Shown one piece after another: positions 43,755 through 52,952 of a DNA stretch of 64,000 nt. The first letter of the stretch is position 1, and each line of letters begins with the position of its first letter. This stretch comes from Gammaproteobacteria bacterium. Lineage in GTDB: Bacteria; Pseudomonadota; Gammaproteobacteria; Pseudomonadales; Cellvibrionaceae. The translations under genes were made by a program, and so were the position numbers. The notes beneath the pieces were generated by a model. The model worked only from the letters and a program-made list of their open reading frames with translations. It did not search any database and was not told the DNA's origin. The stretch covers positions 558,001 to 622,000 of the forward strand of contig SEBU01000001.1 in assembly GCA_004173475.1 (NCBI GenBank), given 5' to 3'.

Positions 43755-44072
43755 GTCGTTACCTTTTTCACTCGTCCATTCAGGTGGACAAGCCATTATC
43801 TTTTTTGTAATAAGGTTTGCTGAATCTCACGTACGCATGGATAAATAACGCAAACCAGGAGAAGGTGCCTCATATGCAAACACATCGCTTGCAAGCAGGC
43901 GAAACGAACTAGCGACGCCATCGGGAGGCGAGTTGGGTGGCGCACTCTGTAGTGATAAAAGTTGCGTTTTTCACGGGGATGTTCCTGAGGCATGACGCCC
44001 AAATGAGATGAGCGAAGTGTACTTAATTAATCAGGTAATGCCTACCCTCAAATTTGCTTTAATTAATAACCA

Positions 44073-44759
44073 TTAAGAAATTGCGGCCTTAAGCTCAGAT
44101 CGCATCGAATCGATAACTGCTGCGTAATCCGGAGCGCCAAAAATGGCTGAGCCGGATACAAAAGTGTCTGCCCCAGCTTCTGCAATTTCGCGAATGTTAG
44201 CGACACCGACCCCGCCGTCTACTTCCAGTCGGGTGGAAAAACCGCCTTGATCTATGAGTGCGCGAGCCTCACGCATTTTATCTAGCGTGTGCGGTATAAA
44301 CTTTTGCCCGCCAAAACCAGGGTTTACCGACATCAGCAGCAACATGTCCAACTTGTACAATACGTGTTTCACCTGTTCCAGGGAACTTGCCGGGTTTAAT
44401 ACCAAACCAGGTTTGCAGCCTTTTTCCTTGATCAACTCAATCGACCGATCTACGTGGCGCGATGCTTCCGGATGAAAACTTATATAGGTCGCCCCGGCGT
44501 CTGCAAACTGTACTATAAGGTCATCAACGGGCTCGACCATAAGATGTACATCTATAGGTGCGGTAATGCCGTATTTGCGTAGCGCCCTACATACCATTGG
44601 TCCGATAGTTAGATTGGGAACGTAGTGGTTATCCATGACATCAAAATGAATAAAGTCTCCACCAGCCGCAAGTACCGCGTTTGCCTCTTCACCCAGGCGG
44701 GCAAAATCGGCCGATAAAATAGACGGGGCAATTTTAAAATCTCGATTAATGTTTGGCAT
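44073..44759 (-). CDS. rpe: Ribulose-phosphate 3-epimerase
   Basis: [73 protein letters not shown]. Confidence 0.96.
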   Translation of the reverse strand: MPNINRDFKIAPSILSADFARLGEEANAVLAAGGDFIHFDVMDNHYVPNLTIGPMVCRALRKYGITAPIDVHLMVEPVDDLIVQFADAGATYISFHPEASRHVDRSIELIKEKGCKPGLVLNPASSLEQVKHVLYKLDMLLLMSVNPGFGGQKFIPHTLDKMREARALIDQGGFSTRLEVDGGVGVANIREIAEAGADTFVSGSAIFGAPDYAAVIDSMRSELKAAIS

Positions 44760-44839
44760 AACTCAAAAGTCTTCCAGTTCAGATCCAAATACCAGCGAGA
44801 TGCACTATGCTCTCCTGAAGATACACGCATTCTAAAGAG

Positions 44840-45931
44840 ATGCATTTAGATAAGGCAATGAAAACAACTATGCTTATCCTCAATAGATTTCTATGCAAGC
44901 CGCTGGCGCTCTTACTCATGACCTGCTTTTTTTGCCAGAGTTGCCTGAGCCTTGCACAAAACCCACCCAAGGCGGATGAAGCCTCTGCTTCGAGCGCTGG
45001 ATCATCGCCACCGCCTGAAAAACTTATCTACCTTAATAGCAGCGAACGCGATAACGATTTGCTGGCAAAAGCTCTCACCGCAGTTGCGAAAGCCGATGAA
45101 CTTTTGTGGCTGGAAACGCCGGATGAAAAACTACTGGCACTGTACAAAGCCGGCGAAACCCGAAAAACGCTAGGCGTATTACTGATCATGCATTCACCCG
45201 AGGCTCCACAGCTTTGGCCTGCCAATCTCGAAAGCCTACGACGCCACTTGCCCTTATACAGTTGGGCTACTATTGCCCTTCCCCTGCCCGCGAAATACTC
45301 ACCCGTGTCGCCATCGCGCGATCCGCTTCCCGTAACGCCGCAAGCATTGGAGGAATCCAGCGCATCGTCTTCTGAGGCAGCTGCGCCAGCGGTTGCACCG
45401 GTTGAGGCCTCAAAACCTGTATTGGCTCGGGATAAACTAATTTCTGGGCGTGTGTCTGCTGCAGCGGGCGAGGTTAATAAGTTAGGTAAATTGGACTTAG
45501 CAGTTTTGGTGGACAACAGTAGCGCACCCGATGCTCTCGCGGCGCTTTATCCACAAGTCAATATTGCGAAAGGTAGTACGGCTAATAGCGCGATGACGGC
45601 CTTAATCCTGCTTAACCTACAAGATCAGGAGCCCTTAACCAAAACTCAATTAGCCGCCATATTTGCGAGCAGCAACGTGCGTGTAATGGATGTGTTTTTT
45701 AGCCCAGATAGTAAAGCCCAAATTGAACAACGCCGGCTTCACCAGGCTGAGGCTATGCGTCAGGACGTAAGAGATTATCAACAGTTGATTTTGCCTGCGC
45801 AGCCCAGCGTCTCAGCAGAGGATACGCAGAGCTTTTGGTTAGGGAAAGTGCACGGATTTTTAAACAGGAAACTTGAAAATAGCCAGCGTCCGAAAGAGAA
45901 CAAACCGTCAGCCAAAGCAGATCAACCATAA
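44840..45931 (+). CDS. DUF3530 family protein (predicted exported)
   Basis: Signal-peptide-like N-terminus; LLALYKAGETRKTLGVLLIMHSPEAPQLWPANLESLRRHLPLYSWATIALPLP. Confidence 0.82.
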   Translation: MHLDKAMKTTMLILNRFLCKPLALLLMTCFFCQSCLSLAQNPPKADEASASSAGSSPPPEKLIYLNSSERDNDLLAKALTAVAKADELLWLETPDEKLLALYKAGETRKTLGVLLIMHSPEAPQLWPANLESLRRHLPLYSWATIALPLPAKYSPVSPSRDPLPVTPQALEESSASSSEAAAPAVAPVEASKPVLARDKLISGRVSAAAGEVNKLGKLDLAVLVDNSSAPDALAALYPQVNIAKGSTANSAMTALILLNLQDQEPLTKTQLAAIFASSNVRVMDVFFSPDSKAQIEQRRLHQAEAMRQDVRDYQQLILPAQPSVSAEDTQSFWLGKVHGFLNRKLENSQRPKENKPSAKADQP

Positions 45932-46448
45932 ATGCATACGGAAGTTCTGTAGCGACACAAAAGAAGTGGGGCCTGATAAGATTATCTACGGCCCCATAAC
46001 TATTGTAATGGAGGTCTCCCCATTACTAATTTACCACCACCATTAATATCCTTATAAATGTAATTTGTCCTGAGCGTCCCTACATCAAACCACTATAAAT
46101 CCCTTCTAAACCAGCCATCCAGGCCCGCTCCTTATCCTGAAAATCCTTCTAATGCTACGCCGTCCTCCAATCTTTAATCCTTAAAACTCTATTAAATTTC
46201 CCTATTTTTTCCTTTTCTTAACGCACCGAATCCATCACCCTTGATATTCGCAGCGTCCGAGCTACCCTGAAAAATAAGTCGCTTCCATTGACCCTTCTTG
46301 GTCAACTTCACTTCCTTGAAGACCTCCTTGTTGTTGCCATTATTGAAGAATCAGGCGAGTCAGCCTAGTCGCAAATAGCGCTAAATCTTGTAGGAGATTA
46401 ACCATAGAAAGCGCGGGCATTAACGTCGGAGTGACAAAATTGTATGGT

Positions 46449-47285
46449 CTAGATCTGCGACTTGATCGCTGAGAGGCGTTGATGAACCTCTCCAAGCACC
46501 GGAGGGTAGCAACCACGGGTTGCTAAATAATGCTCATTAAATAATTGAAAATAATCTAAAAGAATCTCACTATTTTTTTTATCGTTCACCATTTGCAAAC
46601 ACAGGGACGCTGCTTCCGCAGTGGATAAATAATTATCCTGATGTGATTTTCGCACGGCGTAGCCACGCAATGACCCCTCTGGCAAAGCTATACATGGAAC
46701 ATTTTCTAACCAGCGACTTAAGTGATACATACGACCACTTTGTTTCCAGGTTGCATCCAACAAAATAAATGTTTTTAGTTTCTCATTCGCCGGAATTTCT
46801 AAAAAAATCTTTCGTGGTTTTGCTTCCAAATCCGTTAAGTTTGCGGGATAGACGATAAAACATTGTCGCGTTTTATCATTCAGTAAATCCATTAAGGCCT
46901 GTTCTGGCTCAGTACGACTCCAACAATACGCGTGGGTTTGGGACGGGAATAAATCGGCTATTAAACGACCAGTATTGGTAGGTTTGAAAACTTCATCTCG
47001 GTGCAACAATAATACAAACTCAGCATCACAATTTAACTGCGGCTGCCAATCACAAATACACGCGAAAGTCGCGAGCTGACAGCGGTCGCAACGAATTACG
47101 GATTTCCCTCGAGCTAGAAATTCCCGTGTTGACTGCGCCTTACAGCGCTCGAGCAACTGATGAAATGAGTTTTTAATTTTTTGCATACAAATATCAAAGA
47201 GAGCAAAACGTGGATCAAAGCGAAGATTTGATTTTAACATTAAGCCAACTTTGCGGTGTGAATTAAAAACCCTTGATAATTGCAA
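46449..47285 (-). CDS. DTW-domain protein (tRNA-uridine aminocarboxypropyltransferase-like)
   Basis: CDRCQLATFACICDWQPQLNCDAEFVLLLHRDEVFKPTNTGRLIADLFP; LDATWKQSGRMYHLSRWLENVPCIAL. Confidence 0.88.
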   Translation of the reverse strand: MQLSRVFNSHRKVGLMLKSNLRFDPRFALFDICMQKIKNSFHQLLERCKAQSTREFLARGKSVIRCDRCQLATFACICDWQPQLNCDAEFVLLLHRDEVFKPTNTGRLIADLFPSQTHAYCWSRTEPEQALMDLLNDKTRQCFIVYPANLTDLEAKPRKIFLEIPANEKLKTFILLDATWKQSGRMYHLSRWLENVPCIALPEGSLRGYAVRKSHQDNYLSTAEAASLCLQMVNDKKNSEILLDYFQLFNEHYLATRGCYPPVLGEVHQRLSAIKSQI

Positions 47286-47298
47286 TAACAGGATAATA

Positions 47299-47324
47299 AA
47301 AAAACCCGCTGTTACACGGGTTTA
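47299..47324 (-). terminator. Terminator downstream of the sigma-54 activator gene
   Basis: minus strand AAACCCG-TGTAACAG-CGGGTTTTTTTATT. Confidence 0.8.
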
Positions 47325-47363
47325 AGACTGGAGATAACTATGGCGAATTTTCAGCGCGAATTT

Positions 47364-48596
47364 TCAACCTGCCTGGAGTTCATTAAGGTGGCTGTCCAAA
47401 TGGTGCTCGTCATCAGAACTGCGCGCATATGAATTGTCGCTCAACAGACCATGGCGTTTTAGCAGCGTACGCATCACATTACGAGAGATTCCCAGAAGAG
47501 CCGCACCATGAACCTGATTGGATCTCACGTAGGCAAACGCCTGATGCACAATCAAACTTTCCAAAGTTTCAAAATGGGCTCCGTCACCATATTCAGTAAA
47601 AAGTCTACGCAGCTGTAGCGCAATAATAGACAGCGGATCATCTTTGGAATTATTAACAACCAAATTCGCAGGCTGCACGGAGGCCACATTTTGCGGAATG
47701 ACATTTACATTTTGAACAGGCTGCGAACTTGTGCGCGCTGCCCCTGTATCCCAACCACCTGTCACTTTTAAATGCGATGCATCAATCGTATTTGAACTCG
47801 CAACAAGCAATGCAAAGTGGACGACATTTTCAAGTTCACGAATATTTCCTGGCCATGAATAACCTAGTAGTAAATCTACCGCTTCGGGAGCAAATTGCGA
47901 TTGCTTGGAGCCCATACGTTGACTGTAAGATTTCAAAAAATATTCAGCCAAAGGCAAAATATCACCGGGCCTGTCGCGCAACGGAGGAAGCTTTACATGC
48001 GCGATGTTAATTCTGTACAGCAAATCACGACGAAAATGTCCCGCATTCACTGCATAATCCAAATCGACGTTGGTAGCCGCTACTAAACGTACATCCACAG
48101 GAATAGATTTTCGCGAACCTATACGTACGACTTCTTTTTCTTGTAAAACGCGCAACAATTTTACTTGCAGCGGTAATGGTAAGTCGCCGATCTCATCGAG
48201 AAATAAGGTTCCACCATTTGCAGCCTCAAACCAACCTTCGCGTTTGCCTACAGCGCCAGTGAATGATCCAGCTTCATGGCCAAATAATTCGCTTTCTGCC
48301 AAGTGATCGCTAATCGCGCCGCAATTGACGGCGAGAAACGGCCCTTTCCTGCCACTTAATAAATGTATATGACGCGCAACCAATTCTTTCCCTGTGCCCG
48401 TTTCGCCGCCAATAAGCACCGGGGCTTCACTAGGTGAAATACGCTCGATGTATTCCAATAAATCTGCCGATATAGGATCAGAAAAGACCAGAGCCTTTGC
48501 TCTTACAGACAAGGGCTGTGCGTTGCCACCTTCTAATGAAAGTACTACAGGTTGTTTAGATGTTTCAGGCACAAGTAACCTCGATTTATTTTTCAA
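47364..48596 (-). CDS. Sigma-54-interacting transcriptional regulator (SfnR-like, no receiver domain)
   Basis: [95 protein letters not shown]. Confidence 0.92.
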   Translation of the reverse strand: MKNKSRLLVPETSKQPVVLSLEGGNAQPLSVRAKALVFSDPISADLLEYIERISPSEAPVLIGGETGTGKELVARHIHLLSGRKGPFLAVNCGAISDHLAESELFGHEAGSFTGAVGKREGWFEAANGGTLFLDEIGDLPLPLQVKLLRVLQEKEVVRIGSRKSIPVDVRLVAATNVDLDYAVNAGHFRRDLLYRINIAHVKLPPLRDRPGDILPLAEYFLKSYSQRMGSKQSQFAPEAVDLLLGYSWPGNIRELENVVHFALLVASSNTIDASHLKVTGGWDTGAARTSSQPVQNVNVIPQNVASVQPANLVVNNSKDDPLSIIALQLRRLFTEYGDGAHFETLESLIVHQAFAYVRSNQVHGAALLGISRNVMRTLLKRHGLLSDNSYARSSDDEHHLDSHLNELQAG

Positions 48597-48752
48597 TTGT
48601 CGGCTTAATTTTTACACGTGATGACGCGATTAATCTGGAGGCATTGTAAAAGCTGCGTATAAAAAAATTAAGGAATTTAAAAATCTAAAGTTATAACAAA
48701 AAGATTAACGTTAAATGATTTAATCTTCGAAAAACAGTTGTCAAAACGCAAA

Positions 48753-48776
48753 ACACCTGCCGAGGCAGGTGTCTTT
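48753..48776 (-). terminator. Terminator-like hairpin downstream of sbp
   Basis: acacctgc-cgag-gcaggtgt flanked by T/A runs. Confidence 0.65.
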
Positions 48777-48787
48777 TAGTAGCAAAT

Positions 48788-49786
48788 TTATTTCACGTAA
48801 ATCTTGTCGAAGATGCCACCATCACCGAAGTGCTCTGGCTGTGCCTTACTCCAACCACCGAAATCAGCGATAGTCACAAATGTTAATTTAGGGAAATTTT
48901 TAGCAAACGTCGCCGCAACTTCTGCATTACGTGGACGATAATAATTTTTTGCAGCGATCGTTTGACCTTCTTTGGAATATAGATATTCCAAATAGGCTTT
49001 AGCTACAGCGCCATTGCCTTTTGCTTCTGCATTCTTATCTACAACTGCTACAGATGGTTCTGCCAAAATAGAAATAGACGGTGAAACAATATCAAACTTG
49101 TCTGCACCAAATTCTTTCAATACCAAGTGAGCTTCGTTTTCCCAAGCAAGCAGCACATCACCTACACCGCGTTGAGCGAAGGTCGTTGTTGAGCCACGAG
49201 CGCCTGAATCTAATACTGGAACATTTTTATAAAGTTTTGACACAAAATCCTGGGCCGCTTGATCTGAACCCAATTTCTTTTTAGCGTAACCCCAGGCCGC
49301 AAGGTAATTCCAACGCGCACCACCGGATGTTTTTGGATTAGGGGTAATAACTTCTATACCTGGCTTGACTAAATCGTCCCAGTCTTTAATTTTTTTCGGG
49401 TTACCTTTTTTTACTAGAAATACAATGGTCGATGTATAAGGAGCACTGTTGTCAGCCAAACGACTTGACCAGTCTTCTGGTAATAGTTTTCCTTTTTTAG
49501 CTAATGCATCAACATCTGCCGCTAAAGCAAGGGTTGCAACGTCTGCCTGGAGGCCGTCAATAATTGCACGCGATTGACTACCAGAACCGCCGTGTGATTG
49601 TTCAACTTTTACGTTGTCACCAGTTTTTTCTTTCCAATATTTAGTAAAGGCCGCGTTGTATTCCACATACAACTCACGAGTCGGGTCATAGGACACGTTC
49701 AATAAACTAATATCTTTTGCAAAACTTGTAGTTGATATTAATAGAGTGGCGGCCAAAAGAGCGGCACGTTTAGCAAACAGCTTCAT
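48788..49786 (-). CDS. sbp: Sulfate/thiosulfate ABC transporter substrate-binding protein
   Basis: [70 protein letters not shown]; start at [16 protein letters not shown]. Confidence 0.95.
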   Translation of the reverse strand: MKLFAKRAALLAATLLISTTSFAKDISLLNVSYDPTRELYVEYNAAFTKYWKEKTGDNVKVEQSHGGSGSQSRAIIDGLQADVATLALAADVDALAKKGKLLPEDWSSRLADNSAPYTSTIVFLVKKGNPKKIKDWDDLVKPGIEVITPNPKTSGGARWNYLAAWGYAKKKLGSDQAAQDFVSKLYKNVPVLDSGARGSTTTFAQRGVGDVLLAWENEAHLVLKEFGADKFDIVSPSISILAEPSVAVVDKNAEAKGNGAVAKAYLEYLYSKEGQTIAAKNYYRPRNAEVAATFAKNFPKLTFVTIADFGGWSKAQPEHFGDGGIFDKIYVK

Positions 49787-50379
49787 TAGATTTTCCTCAT
49801 TAGTAAAAGTGAACAACAAACTTAATTCGTTGCTAAGGCGACATATGCCATATTTATGCCAGTGAGATTGGTTTCTTAGACGTGTTAAGTTTGAAAATTG
49901 AAAAAATATTATATGCGCCGCGCATGAATAAAATTCAGGCAGAAATTCAAGATCACGGCGTGAAAATTAACCGATGTAATGTTTATTACGATGATAATTT
50001 AAGCAAATTTATGCGACTTTGCTATTAGTCACTAAGCAAAAAATATAAGGGTTTTTATTTCGCAGCTGTAGTTAAAAAAATTTCATTAGGTTAAAAAATA
50101 TAAACAGCTCTACAAAAAAATGAATTATGATTTTTCAACAGAACTGTTTAAATCAAAACAGTTTGAGGGGCATGCTGGTGATTTATAAACACGCAATCCC
50201 TTCAAGCCAACAGACTGTGTGTTTAAGTAAGCATTTGGAATACTTAAGATGCCTGCATTAAAAAATCGATAGCGATATTTTAGTACTTGGAATTACCATC
50301 GAGCCTTTTTATAGCTGAGGCCCGGCGCCACGATAATTTCACAATTTGAGGATACAAATGTTAAGAAGGAAGTTTAAGA

Positions 50380-52500
50380 TTAAAAGTTATATTTTAACCC
50401 AGCACGAACTGAACGCGGCTCTTCCGCGCGGCTAACTCGCCCACCTTCGGAATCAAAAGCATTCTCGTAGAAGTAAACTATATCTTTGCCATCATGATCC
50501 AACACGTTAAGTACTTCTCCGTAAAGCGTGATTTTTTTAAGATCGTATGCCACGCGAAGATTCAACATGGTTTCGCTCTTGGCTCGTTGTGAATTATCAG
50601 GTAACAACGGGTATGGTCCTAGGTATCTCAAGCGCGCACTAAATTCCCAGGCATTGCGAGTTGCGGCGATACCTAGTTCACCCGCATGCTCCACACCGCC
50701 TTCAACATATTTTCCACCGGCTGCTTCCGGGTCGCTATTACGTGCTTGGCTACCGGTATAAACCGCATCTATTCCTATCCAATTTACCGGGTGCCAAAAA
50801 GCCACTACTTCATAACCTCTGCGTTCAGTACCTCCTTTTGGTTCCACCGAGTTTGAATCCCCTACAAAAATTAATTCGCTATCCAGATTCAACCACCAAT
50901 AAGCCGCCGTAATTTTAAAACTTCCTTTTTCAAAACGAACACCGGACTCATAACCCGTGCCACGAACTAAACCAGGAACAGGTGATTGTTTATTAACAAC
51001 GCCACGCGCATCGTTAGAATGAAAGCCCTGCCCCCAATTTGCGTAGAGTTCAATCTGCTGGTTCAGGTTATAGGCCGCGCCTAATTTGGGAGCTGCGATT
51101 GAATCGCTTGCATGTCCATCATTGCTATTACCGGAGCCTCTATTTGTGTTCACATCGAAATTATAAAATTCACCGCGTAAACCGGTTGTTAAACGCAGTT
51201 CATCAACGGGTTTCCAAATTGCTTCACCATAAATACCTAGCGAACCTTCATTGACTGCATTGTTGCTGATGTTTTCAATAAACTGACCACGCTGGGCGGA
51301 ATTTAATCCAACCTTTGCGATATGGTCATACCGCCATTCCGTTCCTACTAAAAATTCCAGGGCTTCATCCTTAAGAAAATTTTGCTCATATCTCCCGCCA
51401 ATAATAATGCGTTGATCAAATTGATCGATTTGAGCATTAACTTCGTAGGTTGGGTTCGACAACATATGCCAATCGTAAAATTGCCCGTAGAGCGTCGCCC
51501 GCCACTCATCGCTTGTCCAATGACTGGTGAGAATCCAACGATTGGTTTTTCCCGACGCACTGGAATCAAGTGAACAAAATTTATTTTTACACTCAGCCGA
51601 ACCGAATGCACTTTCAGGCGTTTGTTCGGTTGGGTGCCAGCTGGCCACATATCCTGATAAAGAAATATCCCAATTTCCGTATTCGGTATTTTCAGAATAT
51701 TTTGCCCAAAGGGATTGGTGCCGCAAATTTTCTGGCAACTGCCAAGGACCATCATACGTTTTGTACTGACCTAACAGTGTGAGTTCGCCATCGCCAACAT
51801 TTGTAGTAGTTCCACCCGCAATTCGGCCCCAATTATAGGAGCCCGTTTCGAGCGCAAAAAATGAGTGTTCGAGGCTGCTAATAGTTTTCATGTGGCCACT
51901 TCCAGCCATGGAGAAATCACCAGCAGATGCACGATAAGTACCCTTGCGATAATCAATGCGCTCAACTGTTTCAGGAATTAGGCCATTTACATCCAGATAA
52001 CCCTGACCGTGACCGTGGGTACGTAAATTCCACGGAACATCTTCTATGTAGGTGGTGAAATCAGTTCCGTGATCAAGATTAAAGCCGCGCAAAAAATATT
52101 GATTAGCTTTACCACTACCTGAATGTTGGGCCGCGATCATACCTGGGACCGCCTCTAATAAATCGGCTACGCGCAACATAGGCCTTACTAATAAATCATT
52201 TCCGGCAACCGCACCTTCGCTCGCTGCTCCCGCAGAGCCGATAAGACTTTCGCCACGGCCGAACACAATCACCTCTTCGATAGCGTAGAGATTTTGCGAA
52301 CTCAGAGTGAATTCACTTGTAGATTGAGTTGAAAAGTTTTGCTCGTTTGACGCGGGAGCGGAGTACGCAAGAAAGGAATAGCTGAGGAGCCATAAAAACA
52401 AAAAAACATTCTTTGCAATACTACTATTCGAATTATTCTCTGCTGTTGTACCCCGCGGTCGGTTGCTTGATCCATTTCCAGCATTGTCTTGCACAAACAT
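50380..52500 (-). CDS. TonB-dependent receptor
   Basis: Plug LRVADLLEAVPGMIAAQHSGSGKANQYFLRGFNLDHGTDFTTYIEDVPWN; C-terminal beta-strand ending PRSVRAGLKYNF. Confidence 0.93.
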   Translation of the reverse strand: MFVQDNAGNGSSNRPRGTTAENNSNSSIAKNVFLFLWLLSYSFLAYSAPASNEQNFSTQSTSEFTLSSQNLYAIEEVIVFGRGESLIGSAGAASEGAVAGNDLLVRPMLRVADLLEAVPGMIAAQHSGSGKANQYFLRGFNLDHGTDFTTYIEDVPWNLRTHGHGQGYLDVNGLIPETVERIDYRKGTYRASAGDFSMAGSGHMKTISSLEHSFFALETGSYNWGRIAGGTTTNVGDGELTLLGQYKTYDGPWQLPENLRHQSLWAKYSENTEYGNWDISLSGYVASWHPTEQTPESAFGSAECKNKFCSLDSSASGKTNRWILTSHWTSDEWRATLYGQFYDWHMLSNPTYEVNAQIDQFDQRIIIGGRYEQNFLKDEALEFLVGTEWRYDHIAKVGLNSAQRGQFIENISNNAVNEGSLGIYGEAIWKPVDELRLTTGLRGEFYNFDVNTNRGSGNSNDGHASDSIAAPKLGAAYNLNQQIELYANWGQGFHSNDARGVVNKQSPVPGLVRGTGYESGVRFEKGSFKITAAYWWLNLDSELIFVGDSNSVEPKGGTERRGYEVVAFWHPVNWIGIDAVYTGSQARNSDPEAAGGKYVEGGVEHAGELGIAATRNAWEFSARLRYLGPYPLLPDNSQRAKSETMLNLRVAYDLKKITLYGEVLNVLDHDGKDIVYFYENAFDSEGGRVSRAEEPRSVRAGLKYNF

Positions 52501-52952
52501 ACTCTACTCCAAACAATGGATTTCCAGCTCTCATTTTGATGAATGGCATTGCACCTCAGTCATCGAAGGCGGCGATACTAGAGAGATATGTTTTAAACAA
52601 AAAATATTTTTTATTTATTAGCTTATAACGGTTTTAAACAGCAGCTGATTAATTGCCAGCAATCTCACTAGAAATCGGTTTTTAAAATGTTGAATATTTA
52701 ACAAACTGTTTTTCAAATTGCTTTTTTATCAGCAGAAAAGTGCTGATATTAAAACAGGCCAACCCGCTACATATTTTTAAAATACCGGAATTTCTCGTTT
52801 CCGAAAAAAACCAAGTGTCCTCATAGCAGTACTCCGTGCTGCTTTACATGCCGCCCTGTTTGTTTTTCATCACCTCTTTTTCAAATTGGCATAGATATTG
52901 AGATGGGAGAGCGTTTCCTGCTTTTTCTCACTATTTTTTGTTGGAGTTTTTA

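Noticed and set aside
44840-45516. Antisense and alternative-frame ORFs over the DUF3530 gene
   Set aside because: Ser/Ala-rich mirror frames of a GC-rich coding region; no independent support.
52790-52940. Possible regulatory hairpin (agcagtactccgtgctgct) before the second TonB receptor
   Set aside because: Short 5-bp stem with no tail or conserved motif; too weak to call.
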